DNA from: Variovorax paradoxus
GTDB taxonomy: Bacteria; Pseudomonadota; Gammaproteobacteria; Burkholderiales; Burkholderiaceae_C
Assembly (NCBI RefSeq): GCF_018614955.1
Contig: NZ_JAGGNV010000048.1
Coordinates: forward strand, 1-64,000
Direction: 5' to 3'
Length of the DNA stretch: 64,000 nucleotides
The position numbers and the translations under genes were made by a program. Shown piece by piece: positions 8,080-16,167 of this stretch (its first letter is position 1; each line of letters starts with the position of its first letter). The notes below the pieces were generated by a model. That model searched no databases and was not told the origin of the DNA. It saw only the letters and a program-made list of their open reading frames with translations.

Positions 8080-8538
8080 ATGAAAAAGACCTTCCAGACC
8101 CTTCAGGATCTCGCCGCCTGCGTCGGCCAGGAAGTCGCGGTCAGCGACTGGATCACCGTCACGCAGGAGCAGGTCAACCAGTTCGCCGAGGCGACCGGCG
8201 ACCACCAGTGGATCCACGTCGATGTCGAGCGGGCCAAGGCCGGCCCCTTCGGCGAGCCGATCGCGCACGGTTTCCTGACCCTGTCGATGCTGCCGCGCTT
8301 CTACGAGACGGCGTTCGAGGTGGTCGAGTCGCGCATGGGCGTGAACTACGGGCTCAACCGGGTGCGCTTCATGACGCCGGTGCCGGTGGGCGGGCGCCTG
8401 CGCGGGCGCATGAAGCTGCTGAGCGCCGAGCCGATTCCCGGTGAGGGGCTTCAGATGGTCTGGGAGACCACCATCGAGCTCGAAGGCGCGCCCAAGCCGG
8501 CCTGCGTCGCCGAGTCGGTGGTGCGCCGCTTCCGCTGA
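8080..8538 (+). CDS. MaoC-family dehydratase (R-specific enoyl-CoA hydratase-like)
   Basis: This 152-residue single hot-dog-fold protein has the hydratase-2 signature ATGDHQWIHVD (catalytic Asp and His) followed by FGEPIAHGFLTLSM. Members hydrate trans-2-enoyl-CoA to R-3-hydroxyacyl-CoA, feeding polyhydroxyalkanoate synthesis or fatty-acid breakdown. The start at 8080 gives MKKTFQTL. The gene follows parA by 53 bases on the same strand and runs towards trmL. The partner pathway is not visible in the neighbourhood. Confidence 0.83.
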   Translation: MKKTFQTLQDLAACVGQEVAVSDWITVTQEQVNQFAEATGDHQWIHVDVERAKAGPFGEPIAHGFLTLSMLPRFYETAFEVVESRMGVNYGLNRVRFMTPVPVGGRLRGRMKLLSAEPIPGEGLQMVWETTIELEGAPKPACVAESVVRRFR

Positions 8539-8547
8539 GGGCAGCGC

Positions 8548-9009
8548 TCAGGCAAAGCCGTTCTGCCGCCAGGCCTCGAACACCGTCACGGCCACCGCGT
8601 TCGACAGGTTCAGGCTGCGCTGCCCTTCGCGCATCGGCAGCCGCAGGCGCTGTGGCGGGGCGAAGCTTTCGCGCAGTTCCGGCGCGAGGCCGCGCGTTTC
8701 CGATCCGAAGACCAGCCAGTCGCCGGGGCGAAAGGCGGTGTCGTGGACCGTGCGCGTGCCTCGCGTCGTGAGCGCGAACAGACGTTCGGGCGGCGGCTGC
8801 TCGACATCGAGCAGCATCTGCCAGCTCGCATGGCGCCGCACTTCGGCGTATTCGTGATAGTCGAGCCCGGCGCGCCGCAGCAGCCGGTCGTCCATCGAGA
8901 AGCCGAGCGGCTCGACCAGATGCAGGGTGCAGCCGGTATTGGCGGCGAGCCGGATCACGTTACCGGTGTTGGGCGGGATTTCGGGCTCGACCAGGACGAT
9001 GTGGAACAT
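8548..9009 (-). CDS. trmL: tRNA (cytidine(34)-2'-O)-methyltransferase TrmL
   Basis: This 153-residue SPOUT-class RNA methyltransferase methylates the wobble ribose of leucine tRNAs using SAM. It shows NTGNVIRLAANTG at the N-terminus, VFGSETRGL in the middle, and the knot-forming C-terminal motif LPMREGQRSLNLSNAVAV. The length is typical of TrmL. It lies downstream of comF, 14 bases after that gene's stop, on the same strand, and converges with the MaoC gene at a 9-base gap. Confidence 0.92.
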   Translation of the reverse strand: MFHIVLVEPEIPPNTGNVIRLAANTGCTLHLVEPLGFSMDDRLLRRAGLDYHEYAEVRRHASWQMLLDVEQPPPERLFALTTRGTRTVHDTAFRPGDWLVFGSETRGLAPELRESFAPPQRLRLPMREGQRSLNLSNAVAVTVFEAWRQNGFA

Positions 9010-9023
9010 GGCGCCGATTGTCG

Positions 9024-9741
9024 TCAGGCGGGGAGGTCGGTGCGCGCGAGAACGATGGCCGTGATGTGCGCAGTCCCGCCGGTGCGCAGCACCTGCGCCG
9101 CTGCGAACAGCGAGGCCCCGCTCGTCATCACGTCGTCCACAAGCACGATGCGCCGCCCCTGCACGGCCGCCGCGCGCAACGGTTCCAGCGCGAAGGCGCC
9201 GCGCAGGTTGCGCAGCCGCTCCGCCCGCGTGAGGCCGCTTTTGCGCGGTCGTCTCCCGGGTGCGCAGCAGCAGCGTCGCGTCGACCTTGCGCGGCGCCAG
9301 CCGGCGTGCCAGTTCGTGCGCCTGGTTGAAGCCGCGCTCGCGCAGCCGTGCCGGCGCCAGCGGAATCGGGAGCACCAGGTCGGCCTGCTCGAGGGCCGGC
9401 TCGACCCAGGGCGCACTGCGCAGCAGCGTCGAGAACGGCGCCGCCCAGCCCGCGTCGCTACGGAACTTGAACTGGGCGATGCATTCCGGCCACGGCCAGA
9501 CGTAGGCGCAAGCCGCCAGGCAGGCGTCGAGCGGCGGCGGGTGCAGGATGCAGTCGCCGCACTGCGCAACCCCGGCCGGCATCGGCAGCGCACACGTGGT
9601 GCAGCGCGAAACGGGCGGAGCGAAGCGCGTCGCGCAGCCGTCGCATACCGGCCGCGAGGGCCAGGCGCGGCACACGGCGCACTGGCTCGGCAGGCGGTCG
9701 AGCAATGAGGAGAAAGGACGTTCGATCCACGGCTTGAACAT
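9024..9741 (-). pseudogene. comF: ComF-family phosphoribosyltransferase with a +1 frameshift
   Basis: The N-terminal part has the ComF zinc-finger cysteines (CAVC, CDGC, CTTC, CGDC) and reads correctly to LLRTRETTAQ. The frame then breaks near 9239-9242, a run of four A on the coding strand. The rest (SGLTRAERLRNLRGAF, then the PRPP-binding loop IVLVDDVMTSGASL) continues in the next frame to a stop at 9024. Removing one A restores one gene of about 238 codons. ComF proteins help single-stranded DNA cross the inner membrane in natural transformation. Either this is a real inactivating mutation or a base-calling error; the rest looks intact, so the lesion is recent or artefactual. Confidence 0.8.
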
Positions 9742-9748
9742 GGCTCAA

Positions 9749-9754
9749 TATACT
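9749..9754 (+). promoter_or_regulatory. Candidate -10 hexamer (TATACT) for the BioC-like gene
   Basis: TATACT matches the consensus at 5 of 6 positions and ends 9 bases before the ATG at 9764. It lies just upstream of the divergent comF start, so the -35 would fall inside comF. It supports 9764 over the ATG at 9740 as the start. Confidence 0.35.
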
Positions 9755-9763
9755 GAGCGCCCC

Positions 9764-10678
9764 ATGGACACCGCCCCCGCACAGCGCCCGCCGACCATCG
9801 ACGCCAGGGCGGCCGCACGCTGGAGCCGGCTCGTGCCGGCCTCGGGCTCGCCGTGGCTGCACGAAGAAATCGGCCGCCGCATGGAAGACCGGCTGCAATG
9901 GATCAAGGCCCGGCCGCGCAGCTGGGCCGACTGGGCGCCGCTGCACGGCGGCCTCGAGGTGCATTCGCAGGTGGCACGCCGCTATCGCGATGCCAAGTCC
10001 TTCGTGATCGAGCCGGAAGCGGCGCTGGTGCCGGCCACCGGCCAGGCGCTGGCGGCGCCTTGGTGGAGCGCGCGGCGCTGGCAGGGCGGGCAGCCGAGCT
10101 TCGATCCGCCGCCTGAAGAGGGCGTCGACCTGCTGTGGGCCAACATGGCGCTGCACATGGCGGCCGATCCGCAAGCCCTGATCGCCCGCTGGCACCGCCT
10201 GGTGGCGACCGACGGCTTCCTGATGTTCTCCTGCTTCGGACCCGACACCCTGCGCGAGCTGCGCGTGCTGCACCAGCGTTTCGGCTGGCCCCCGCCCAGC
10301 CACGAATTCACCGACATGCACGACTGGGGCGACATGCTCGTGGGCGCAGGCTTCGCCGAGCCGGTGATGGACATGGAGCGCATCATGCTGACCTGGCCCA
10401 CCGCCGAGGCGGCGTTCGCCGAGCTGCGTACGCTCGGACGCAATCTTCATCCGGCGCGTTTCCCCGGGCTGCGCGGCAAGACCTGGCACCGGACGCTGCG
10501 CCGGGCGCTGCCCGATTTCGCGCTCTCCGCGGAAGGCGCCGGCCGGATCGCGCTGACCTTCGAAATCATCTACGGCCATGCCTTCAAGCCCGCGCCGCGG
10601 GTGGCGCTGGCGGCCGAAAGCGCGGTCTCATTGCGCGAGATGCGCTCCATGCTCCAGCGCGGCCGTCCGGGCGGCTGA
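9764..10678 (+). CDS. BioC-like methyltransferase domain protein
   Basis: This 304-residue protein resembles BioC, the malonyl-ACP methyltransferase that opens pimeloyl-chain synthesis for biotin. The later Rossmann elements are recognisable (VDLLWANMALHMAADP, LMFSCFGPDTLREL, HDWGDMLVGAGF). The glycine-rich motif I is not: the expected position reads WADWAPLHGGLEVHSQ, lacking a GxGxG pattern. The enzyme may bind SAM poorly or have another role. The ATG at 9764 is preferred over one at 9740 because a TATACT hexamer lies between them. The gene diverges from comF. No other bio genes are in view. Confidence 0.65.
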   Translation: MDTAPAQRPPTIDARAAARWSRLVPASGSPWLHEEIGRRMEDRLQWIKARPRSWADWAPLHGGLEVHSQVARRYRDAKSFVIEPEAALVPATGQALAAPWWSARRWQGGQPSFDPPPEEGVDLLWANMALHMAADPQALIARWHRLVATDGFLMFSCFGPDTLRELRVLHQRFGWPPPSHEFTDMHDWGDMLVGAGFAEPVMDMERIMLTWPTAEAAFAELRTLGRNLHPARFPGLRGKTWHRTLRRALPDFALSAEGAGRIALTFEIIYGHAFKPAPRVALAAESAVSLREMRSMLQRGRPGG

Positions 10679-10698
10679 GCCGCGCTTGCCCGACCCGC

Positions 10699-10704
10699 TA
10701 CAAT
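10699..10704 (+). promoter_or_regulatory. Candidate -10 hexamer (TACAAT) upstream of the DUF2244/cox region
   Basis: TACAAT lies 21 bases after the BioC-like stop and before the DUF2244 gene. Transcription would start near 10711, just ahead of a GTG at 10715 that opens a longer version of the downstream gene. No -35 is evident. Confidence 0.3.
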
Positions 10705-10756
10705 CCGGCGCTGCGTGAACTCCCGGGTATTGTCCCGTGATCGAGGCCTGTCGGAC

Positions 10757-11278
10757 ATGGGTTTGACATCGTTTCGACGCACCGATTTGCTGAACTCGCC
10801 CGTGTCGAATTCCGTGTTTCGTTTTGCCACCGTCTCAGGCCAGAGCATCCACTGGTTCCTGAAGCGCAACTGCTCGGTCACGCCGAGCCAGCTCGGCTGG
10901 CTCTATGCGTCGCTGTGCGTGGTGTCGCTCGGTATCGGAACCGTCTTCTGGCTGCATGGCGCGCCGCTCGTGCTGCCCTTCGCGTGGCTCGAACTGGCCG
11001 CCGTGGGCTTCGCGTTCCTGCTGTATGCGCGGCATGCGACCGACGGCGAAAAGATCGCGCTGCAGGGCGGCCGGCTGGTGGTCGAGCTCGAAAACGGCGG
11101 GCACTACGAGCGCACGGAATTCTTGCCGCACCAGGTGCGGGTCGAGCCGGAGGCCAGCGATCGCTCGCTGATCGAGGTTTCGGGTCAGGGTCGTTCGGTC
11201 AGGGTAGGGCGCTACGTGCGCCCGGAGTTGCGTGCGGCGCTGGCGCGCGAGATTCGCATGGCATTGCGCGGCGCCTGA
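10757..11278 (+). CDS. DUF2244 domain-containing membrane protein
   Basis: This 173-residue protein has two close hydrophobic segments at about residues 43-75 (GWLYASLCVVSLGIG, then LPFAWLELAAVGFAFLLY). A soluble C-terminal domain follows, with GRLVVELENGG and VGRYVRPELR. It matches the DUF2244 family, which often sits beside cytochrome oxidase genes, as here. The function is not established; a link to oxidase assembly is inferred from position. A GTG at 10715 would add 14 residues; the ATG at 10757 has a weak GAGG upstream. Confidence 0.7.
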   Translation: MGLTSFRRTDLLNSPVSNSVFRFATVSGQSIHWFLKRNCSVTPSQLGWLYASLCVVSLGIGTVFWLHGAPLVLPFAWLELAAVGFAFLLYARHATDGEKIALQGGRLVVELENGGHYERTEFLPHQVRVEPEASDRSLIEVSGQGRSVRVGRYVRPELRAALAREIRMALRGA

Positions 11279-11341
11279 GGCTCGGCGCAGTGCGGCACCG
11301 TGGGGACCGGTGGGTTAACTGGAAATGAAGAAGTGAACACG

Positions 11342-12520
11342 ATGAAGAGCATTTGGCGCAACAAGCACTGGCCGGCGAATCTGCTGCTGGCGACCGGCGC
11401 GGCATTCAGCGGCGCGGCGCACGCGGTCAACGACCTGGCCGGCGGCCCGTCGGTGCGTCAGTTGAATCTGCCGACCGGTGTCACCAAGATCGCCGCTGAG
11501 CAGCATTTCCTGCACAACGCGATGATGATCCTGTGCACCGTGATCTTCATCGCGGTGTTCGCGGTCATGTTCTATTCGATCTGGAAGCACCGCAAGTCGG
11601 TCGGCCACAAGGCCGCCAACTTCCACGAATCGGTGGTGGTCGAAGTCATCTGGACCATCGTGCCCTTCATCATCGTGATCCTGATGGCGCTGCCGGCCAC
11701 CAAGGTGCTGGTGGCCCAGAAGGACACCACCAATGCCGATCTCACCATCAAGACCACCGGCTACCAGTGGAAGTGGGGCTACGACTACCTCAAGGGCGAA
11801 GGCGAGGGCCTGGCCTTCATCTCGACGCTCGACAGCTCGCACCGCGCGCTGTCCGATGCCGGCGCCAAGGGCGACGTGCCGGACGACTACCTGTTCAAGG
11901 TCGACAACCCGATGGTCGTGCCGGTCAACACCAAGGTGCGCATCATCACGACCGCCAACGACGTGATCCATGCCTTCGCCGTGCCGCAGCTCGGTCTCAA
12001 GCAGGATGCGATTCCGGGCTTCGTTCGCGACACCTGGTTCCGCGCCGAGAAGGTGGGCGACTACTACGGCCAGTGCCAGGAACTCTGCGGCAAGGAACAC
12101 GCCTACATGCCGATCCACGTCAAGGTGGTCTCGGCCGGCGACTACACCGCCTGGGTGGATGCCAAGCGCAAGGAAGCGGCCGCCAAGCAGGACGATCCGG
12201 GCAAGGTCTGGACGCTGCCGGAAATCCTGGCCCGCGGCGAGAAGGTCTATGCGGCCAACTGCGCAGCCTGCCACCAGGCCAACGGCAAGGGCGCCGGCCC
12301 GATCAAGCCGCTCGACGGCTCGGCCGTCGTGGTGGATGCCGATCACAACAAGCAGATCCACATCGTGCTCAACGGTGCGAACAACGGCGCCATGCCCGCG
12401 TGGAAGCAACTGAGCGATACCGACATCGCGGCCGTGGTGAGCTTCACCAAGAACAGCTGGTCGAACAAGACGGGTCAACTGGTGCAGCCGGCCGAAGTGC
12501 TGGCGCAGCGCGGCAAGTAA
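11342..12520 (+). CDS. ctaC: Cytochrome c oxidase subunit II with fused cytochrome c domain
   Basis: This 392-residue subunit II has a signal peptide (ending near AHA, residue 28), a transmembrane hairpin at about 60-80 and 100-120, and the periplasmic cupredoxin domain. The CuA ligands are His210, Cys245, Cys249, His253 and Met256. A C-terminal class I cytochrome c domain carries CAACH at 307-311. It takes electrons from soluble cytochrome c and passes them to subunit I. The fused heme c marks a caa3-type enzyme. The start is MKSIWRNKHW at 11342. It is the first structural gene of the oxidase operon and lies 49 bases before ctaD. Confidence 0.93.
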   Translation: MKSIWRNKHWPANLLLATGAAFSGAAHAVNDLAGGPSVRQLNLPTGVTKIAAEQHFLHNAMMILCTVIFIAVFAVMFYSIWKHRKSVGHKAANFHESVVVEVIWTIVPFIIVILMALPATKVLVAQKDTTNADLTIKTTGYQWKWGYDYLKGEGEGLAFISTLDSSHRALSDAGAKGDVPDDYLFKVDNPMVVPVNTKVRIITTANDVIHAFAVPQLGLKQDAIPGFVRDTWFRAEKVGDYYGQCQELCGKEHAYMPIHVKVVSAGDYTAWVDAKRKEAAAKQDDPGKVWTLPEILARGEKVYAANCAACHQANGKGAGPIKPLDGSAVVVDADHNKQIHIVLNGANNGAMPAWKQLSDTDIAAVVSFTKNSWSNKTGQLVQPAEVLAQRGK

Positions 12521-12569
12521 GCCCCTGCCACCGCGACGCCACGACGAAGAGTTTGCAAGGAATATCAAG

Positions 12570-14201
12570 ATGAGCGCAGTCCTCGACCCCCACGGTCACG
12601 CCCACGGCGACCATGCCCACGACGATCACCATGGCGCGCCGGCCGGCTGGCGCCGCTGGGTCTTCGCGACCAACCACAAGGACATCGGCACGCTGTACCT
12701 GCTGTTCTCCTTCACTATGCTGATGGTGGGCGGCGTGCTCGCGCTCCTGATTCGCGCCGAGCTGTTCCAGCCCGGCCTGCAGGTGGTCAATCCCGAGCTG
12801 TTCAACCAGTTCACCACCATGCACGGGCTGATCATGGTGTTCGGCGCGATCATGCCGGCCTTCGTGGGCTTCGCGAACTGGATGGTGCCGCTGCAGATCG
12901 GCGCCTCCGACATGGCCTTCGCGCGGATGAACAACTTCAGCTTCTGGCTGCTGATCCCGGCGGCCATCATGCTGGTGGGTTCGTTCTTCATGCCCGGCGG
13001 CGCGCCCGCCGCGGGCTGGACGCTCTACGCGCCGCTCACGCTGCAGATGGGCGCCTCGATGGACGCCGGCATCTTCGCGATGCACATCATGGGCGCCAGC
13101 TCGATCATGGGCTCGATCAACATCATCGTGACCATCCTCAACATGCGCGCCCCCGGCATGACGCTGATGAAGATGCCGATGTTCTGCTGGACCTGGCTCA
13201 TCACCGCCTACCTGCTGATCGCCGTGATGCCCGTTCTCGCCGGCGCCATCACCATGACGCTGACCGACCGCCACTTCGGCACCAGCTTCTTCAATCCCGC
13301 CGGCGGCGGCGACCCGGTGATGTACCAGCACATCTTCTGGTTCTTCGGCCACCCCGAGGTCTACATCATGATCTTGCCGGCTTTCGGCATCATCAGCCAG
13401 GTCGTGCCGGCCTTCTCGCGCAAGCGCCTGTTCGGCTACGCCTCGATGGTCTACGCCACTTCGTCGATCGCGATCCTGTCGTTCATCGTCTGGGCGCACC
13501 ACATGTTCACGACCGGCATGCCGCTCACCGGCCAGCTGTTCTTCATGTACGCGACCATGCTGATCGCCGTGCCGACGGCGGTGAAGATCTTCAACTGGAT
13601 CGCGACGATGTGGCAGGGCTCGATGACCTTCGAGACCCCGATGCTGTTCGCCGTGGGCTTCATCTTCGTGTTCACCATGGGCGGCTTCACGGGCCTGATC
13701 CTCGCGGTCGCGCCCATCGACACCCAGCTGCAGGACACCTACTACGTGGTGGCGCATTTCCACTACGTGCTGGTGGCCGGCTCGCTCTTCGGCATGTTCT
13801 CCGGCTTCTACTACTGGGTGCCCAAGTGGACCGGCGTCATGTACAACGAGTCGCGCGGCAAGATCCACTTCTGGTGGTCGCTGATCTCGTTCAATATCAC
13901 CTTCTTCCCGATGCACTTCCTGGGTCTGGCCGGCATGCCGCGTCGCTATGCCGACTACCCGATGCAGTTCGCCGACTTCAATGCGGTGGCCTCCGTGGGC
14001 GCCTTCGCGTTCGGCCTGGCACAGGTCTACTTCTTCCTCTTCGTCGTGCTGCCCACCATGCAAGGCAAGGGCGAAAAGGCATCGCAGAAGCCCTGGGATG
14101 CCGCCGAAGGCCTCGAGTGGGAAGTGCCTTCGCCCGCACCGTTCCACACCTTCGAGAACCCGCCGAAGCTGGATCCCACCGCCACCAAGGTGATCGGCTG
14201 A
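12570..14201 (+). CDS. ctaD: Cytochrome c oxidase subunit I
   Basis: This 543-residue catalytic core subunit has twelve membrane helices. Visible ligands are the low-spin heme histidine in TMHGLIMVFG, the CuB/Tyr crosslink motif WFFGHPEVYIM, the WAHHMF histidine pair, and VVAHFHYVLVAG, which holds the two heme histidines of helix X. The N-terminus is His-rich (HGHAHGDHAHDDHH), an extension of the sort seen in related oxidases. It reduces O2 and pumps protons. AAGGAATATCAAG precedes the ATG. Confidence 0.96.
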   Translation: MSAVLDPHGHAHGDHAHDDHHGAPAGWRRWVFATNHKDIGTLYLLFSFTMLMVGGVLALLIRAELFQPGLQVVNPELFNQFTTMHGLIMVFGAIMPAFVGFANWMVPLQIGASDMAFARMNNFSFWLLIPAAIMLVGSFFMPGGAPAAGWTLYAPLTLQMGASMDAGIFAMHIMGASSIMGSINIIVTILNMRAPGMTLMKMPMFCWTWLITAYLLIAVMPVLAGAITMTLTDRHFGTSFFNPAGGGDPVMYQHIFWFFGHPEVYIMILPAFGIISQVVPAFSRKRLFGYASMVYATSSIAILSFIVWAHHMFTTGMPLTGQLFFMYATMLIAVPTAVKIFNWIATMWQGSMTFETPMLFAVGFIFVFTMGGFTGLILAVAPIDTQLQDTYYVVAHFHYVLVAGSLFGMFSGFYYWVPKWTGVMYNESRGKIHFWWSLISFNITFFPMHFLGLAGMPRRYADYPMQFADFNAVASVGAFAFGLAQVYFFLFVVLPTMQGKGEKASQKPWDAAEGLEWEVPSPAPFHTFENPPKLDPTATKVIG

Positions 14202-14214
14202 GAGGCATCGCGTC

Positions 14215-14325
14215 ATGACGCCTGAACAAAAGAGGAACAACCGACGCATGGGGCTCACGCTGGCCTCCATCGCGGTGCTGTTCTTCATCGGTTTCATCGT
14301 CCGCATGGTCTGGATCGGACACTGA
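14215..14325 (+). CDS. Cytochrome oxidase small assembly protein (36 aa)
   Basis: This tiny gene fills the gap between ctaD and ctaG. It starts MTPEQKRNNRRMG and has a single membrane helix (LTLASIAVLFFIGFIV), then a short RMVWIGH tail. Position, length and a basic N-terminus followed by one helix match the small assembly protein annotated at this place in Burkholderiales oxidase operons. It ends 2 bases before the ctaG start, so it is probably co-translated. The molecular role is unknown. Confidence 0.72.
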   Translation: MTPEQKRNNRRMGLTLASIAVLFFIGFIVRMVWIGH

Positions 14326-14327
14326 AG

Positions 14328-14954
14328 ATGGGCATCGGCCAGCGCATCCGCCGCGAGAACGTCCGCATGGTCGGCAAGCTGGCCGTCGTCGCGGCCGGCA
14401 TGTTCGCGTTCGGCTATGCGCTGGTGCCGATGTACCGCGCGATCTGCGAGATGACCGGCGTCAACATCCTGTCGCTGTCCGAACTCGCGGTGCCGGGCGG
14501 CGCCAGCGGCGGCAAGAACGTGCGGCTGCCCGACAACACGCAGGTCGACACCAGCCGCACCATCACGGTCGAGTTCGACGCCAACGTGCGCGGTCTCTGG
14601 GATTTCAAGCCGGCTCAGCGCTCGATGCAGGTGCACCCGGGAGAGCTCAACACGGTGATGTACGAGTTCCAGAACGTGCAGAACCGCCGCATGGCCGCTC
14701 AGGCCATCCCGAGCTACGCGCCGCAGCAGGCCGCGCCCTATTTCAACAAGCTCGAGTGCTTCTGCTTCAACCAGTACACGCTCGATGCGGGCGAGAAGAA
14801 GCAGTGGCCGGTCGCCTTCGTGATCGATCCGAAGATCTCCAAGGACGTCAAGACGATCACGCTGTCGTACACCTTCTTCGAGGTCGGCGGCAAGACGCCG
14901 GCCGCGCCCGTGGCGGCCAATGCGGCGGCATCGGCTGCGGAGCCGCGCTCATGA
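14328..14954 (+). CDS. ctaG: Cytochrome c oxidase assembly protein CtaG/Cox11
   Basis: This 208-residue protein delivers copper to the CuB site of subunit I. One N-terminal helix (residues about 15-36) anchors a periplasmic immunoglobulin-like domain. The copper-binding pair is in LECFCFNQY (Cys144 and Cys146); Cys40 after the helix is the third conserved cysteine. The C-terminus is Ala-rich. Its stop overlaps the next gene's ATG by 4 bases. Confidence 0.92.
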   Translation: MGIGQRIRRENVRMVGKLAVVAAGMFAFGYALVPMYRAICEMTGVNILSLSELAVPGGASGGKNVRLPDNTQVDTSRTITVEFDANVRGLWDFKPAQRSMQVHPGELNTVMYEFQNVQNRRMAAQAIPSYAPQQAAPYFNKLECFCFNQYTLDAGEKKQWPVAFVIDPKISKDVKTITLSYTFFEVGGKTPAAPVAANAAASAAEPRS

Positions 14955-15160
14955 CCGCGACTGAAACGCCCCGCAAGGGCTCGTTGTGGCGCACCGTCAA
15001 GGCGGTGGCCTGGGGCTTCTTCGGCGTGCGCAAGAACAGCGACTACCAGGAAGACATCGCCAAGCTCACGCCGCTGCACATCATTGCCGTCGGCTTCGTC
15101 GCGGTGGTGGTGTTCGTCGTCGGGCTGATCTTCCTGGTGAAGTTCGTCGTTGCACCCTGA
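14951..15160 (+). CDS. DUF2970 domain-containing protein
   Basis: This 69-residue protein has a basic N-terminus with VKAVAWGFFGVRKNSDYQED and one C-terminal membrane helix (HIIAVGFVAVVVFVVGLIFL). It matches the small DUF2970 family found between ctaG and ctaE in betaproteobacteria. It is translationally coupled to ctaG by ATGA. The function is unknown; an assembly or stability role for the oxidase is inferred from position. Confidence 0.75.
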   Translation: MTATETPRKGSLWRTVKAVAWGFFGVRKNSDYQEDIAKLTPLHIIAVGFVAVVVFVVGLIFLVKFVVAP

Positions 15161-15214
15161 CAAGAAAAACCTGCCCCACAGATTTGAATTGAGAGAAGAA
15201 AGCCAGGACCTGAT

Positions 15215-16096
15215 ATGAGTTCAACCGCCCACGGCACCACGCCTTACTACTTCGTGCCCCCGCCATCGGCCTACCCGGTCCTGGCCGCGACCGGCTTGCT
15301 CTTCGTCATCTTCGGTGCCGCCCAGTGGATCAACGGCCACCAGTGGGGCTCATGGTCCCTGCTGGCGGGCATGCTGCTGTGGCTCGGCACGCTGTTCGTC
15401 TGGTTCCGCCGGTCGATCAGCGAAAGCGAAGGCGGGCAATACGGTCACAAGGTCGACCTCTCGTTCCGCTGGAGCATGAGCTGGTTCATTTTCTCCGAAG
15501 TGATGTTCTTCGGCGCCTTCTTCACGGCGCTGTGGTGGGCCCGCACGCACGCGCTGCCCTCGCTCGGCAGCCTCGACAACGCCCTGCTGTGGCCCGACTT
15601 CAAGGCCGTGTGGCCCACCATGGCCGCCGGTGCCACGGGTTCGCCGGCCGACATCGTCGAGCCCTTCCAGACGGTTGGCCCCTTCTGGCTGCCGACCATC
15701 AACACGGCGCTGCTGCTGAGCTCGGGCGTCACGCTCACGATCGCCCATCACGCGCTGCGTGCGAACCACCGTGCCCAGGCCGTGCGCTTCATGTGGCTCA
15801 CCGTGGTGCTCGGCGCGACCTTCCTCAGCGTGCAGGGCTACGAGTACTACCACCTGTACACCGACCTGAACCTCAAGCTCAGCTCGGGCGCCTACGGTTC
15901 CACCTTCTTCATGCTGACCGGTTTCCACGGCCTGCACGTGTTCATCGGCATGCTGATGCTGCTGTTCATCACCTTGCGGCTGCGCAGCGGCCACTTCACG
16001 CCGGAGCGCCACTTCGGTTTCGAAGGCGCCGCCTGGTACTGGCACTTCGTCGACGTGGTGTGGCTCGGCCTCTACTTCCTGGTCTACTGGCTTTGA
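15215..16096 (+). CDS. ctaE: Cytochrome c oxidase subunit III
   Basis: This 293-residue subunit has seven predicted membrane helices. Hallmarks are SWFIFSEVMFFGAFF in helix III, LTIAHHALRA, the segment QGYEYYHL, and GFHGLHVFIGMLML. The conserved glutamates near helix III and in GYEYY fit the family. It stabilises subunit I and supports proton uptake. It is 54 bases downstream of the DUF2970 gene and is followed by a strong symmetrical terminator. Confidence 0.95.
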   Translation: MSSTAHGTTPYYFVPPPSAYPVLAATGLLFVIFGAAQWINGHQWGSWSLLAGMLLWLGTLFVWFRRSISESEGGQYGHKVDLSFRWSMSWFIFSEVMFFGAFFTALWWARTHALPSLGSLDNALLWPDFKAVWPTMAAGATGSPADIVEPFQTVGPFWLPTINTALLLSSGVTLTIAHHALRANHRAQAVRFMWLTVVLGATFLSVQGYEYYHLYTDLNLKLSSGAYGSTFFMLTGFHGLHVFIGMLMLLFITLRLRSGHFTPERHFGFEGAAWYWHFVDVVWLGLYFLVYWL

Positions 16097-16115
16097 GCAT
16101 CCGCGACGGCACAAC

Positions 16116-16141
16116 AAAAAAGCGCCGAAAGGCGCTTTTTT
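16116..16141. terminator. Bidirectional rho-independent terminator after ctaE
   Basis: This is a perfect palindrome: six A, GCGCC, loop GAAA, GGCGC, six T. It can stop transcription from ctaE on the plus strand and from the small membrane protein gene on the minus strand, whose stop is at 16168. Confidence 0.9.
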
Positions 16142-16167
16142 CATGGTGCTTGTGGAACGAGCACAAC

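Noticed and set aside
9239..9242. Programmed ribosomal frameshift in comF
   Set aside because: There is a short A run but no long slippery heptamer followed by a clear stem or pseudoknot, and comF proteins are not known to use one. A mutation or read error is simpler.
8548..9741. A single protein joining comF and trmL
   Set aside because: The join exists only because the comF frameshift runs into the trmL frame. TrmL has its own start at 9009.
16116..16141. Small RNA gene downstream of ctaE
   Set aside because: The sequence is a typical symmetrical terminator hairpin with flanking A and T runs; no promoter is seen next to it.
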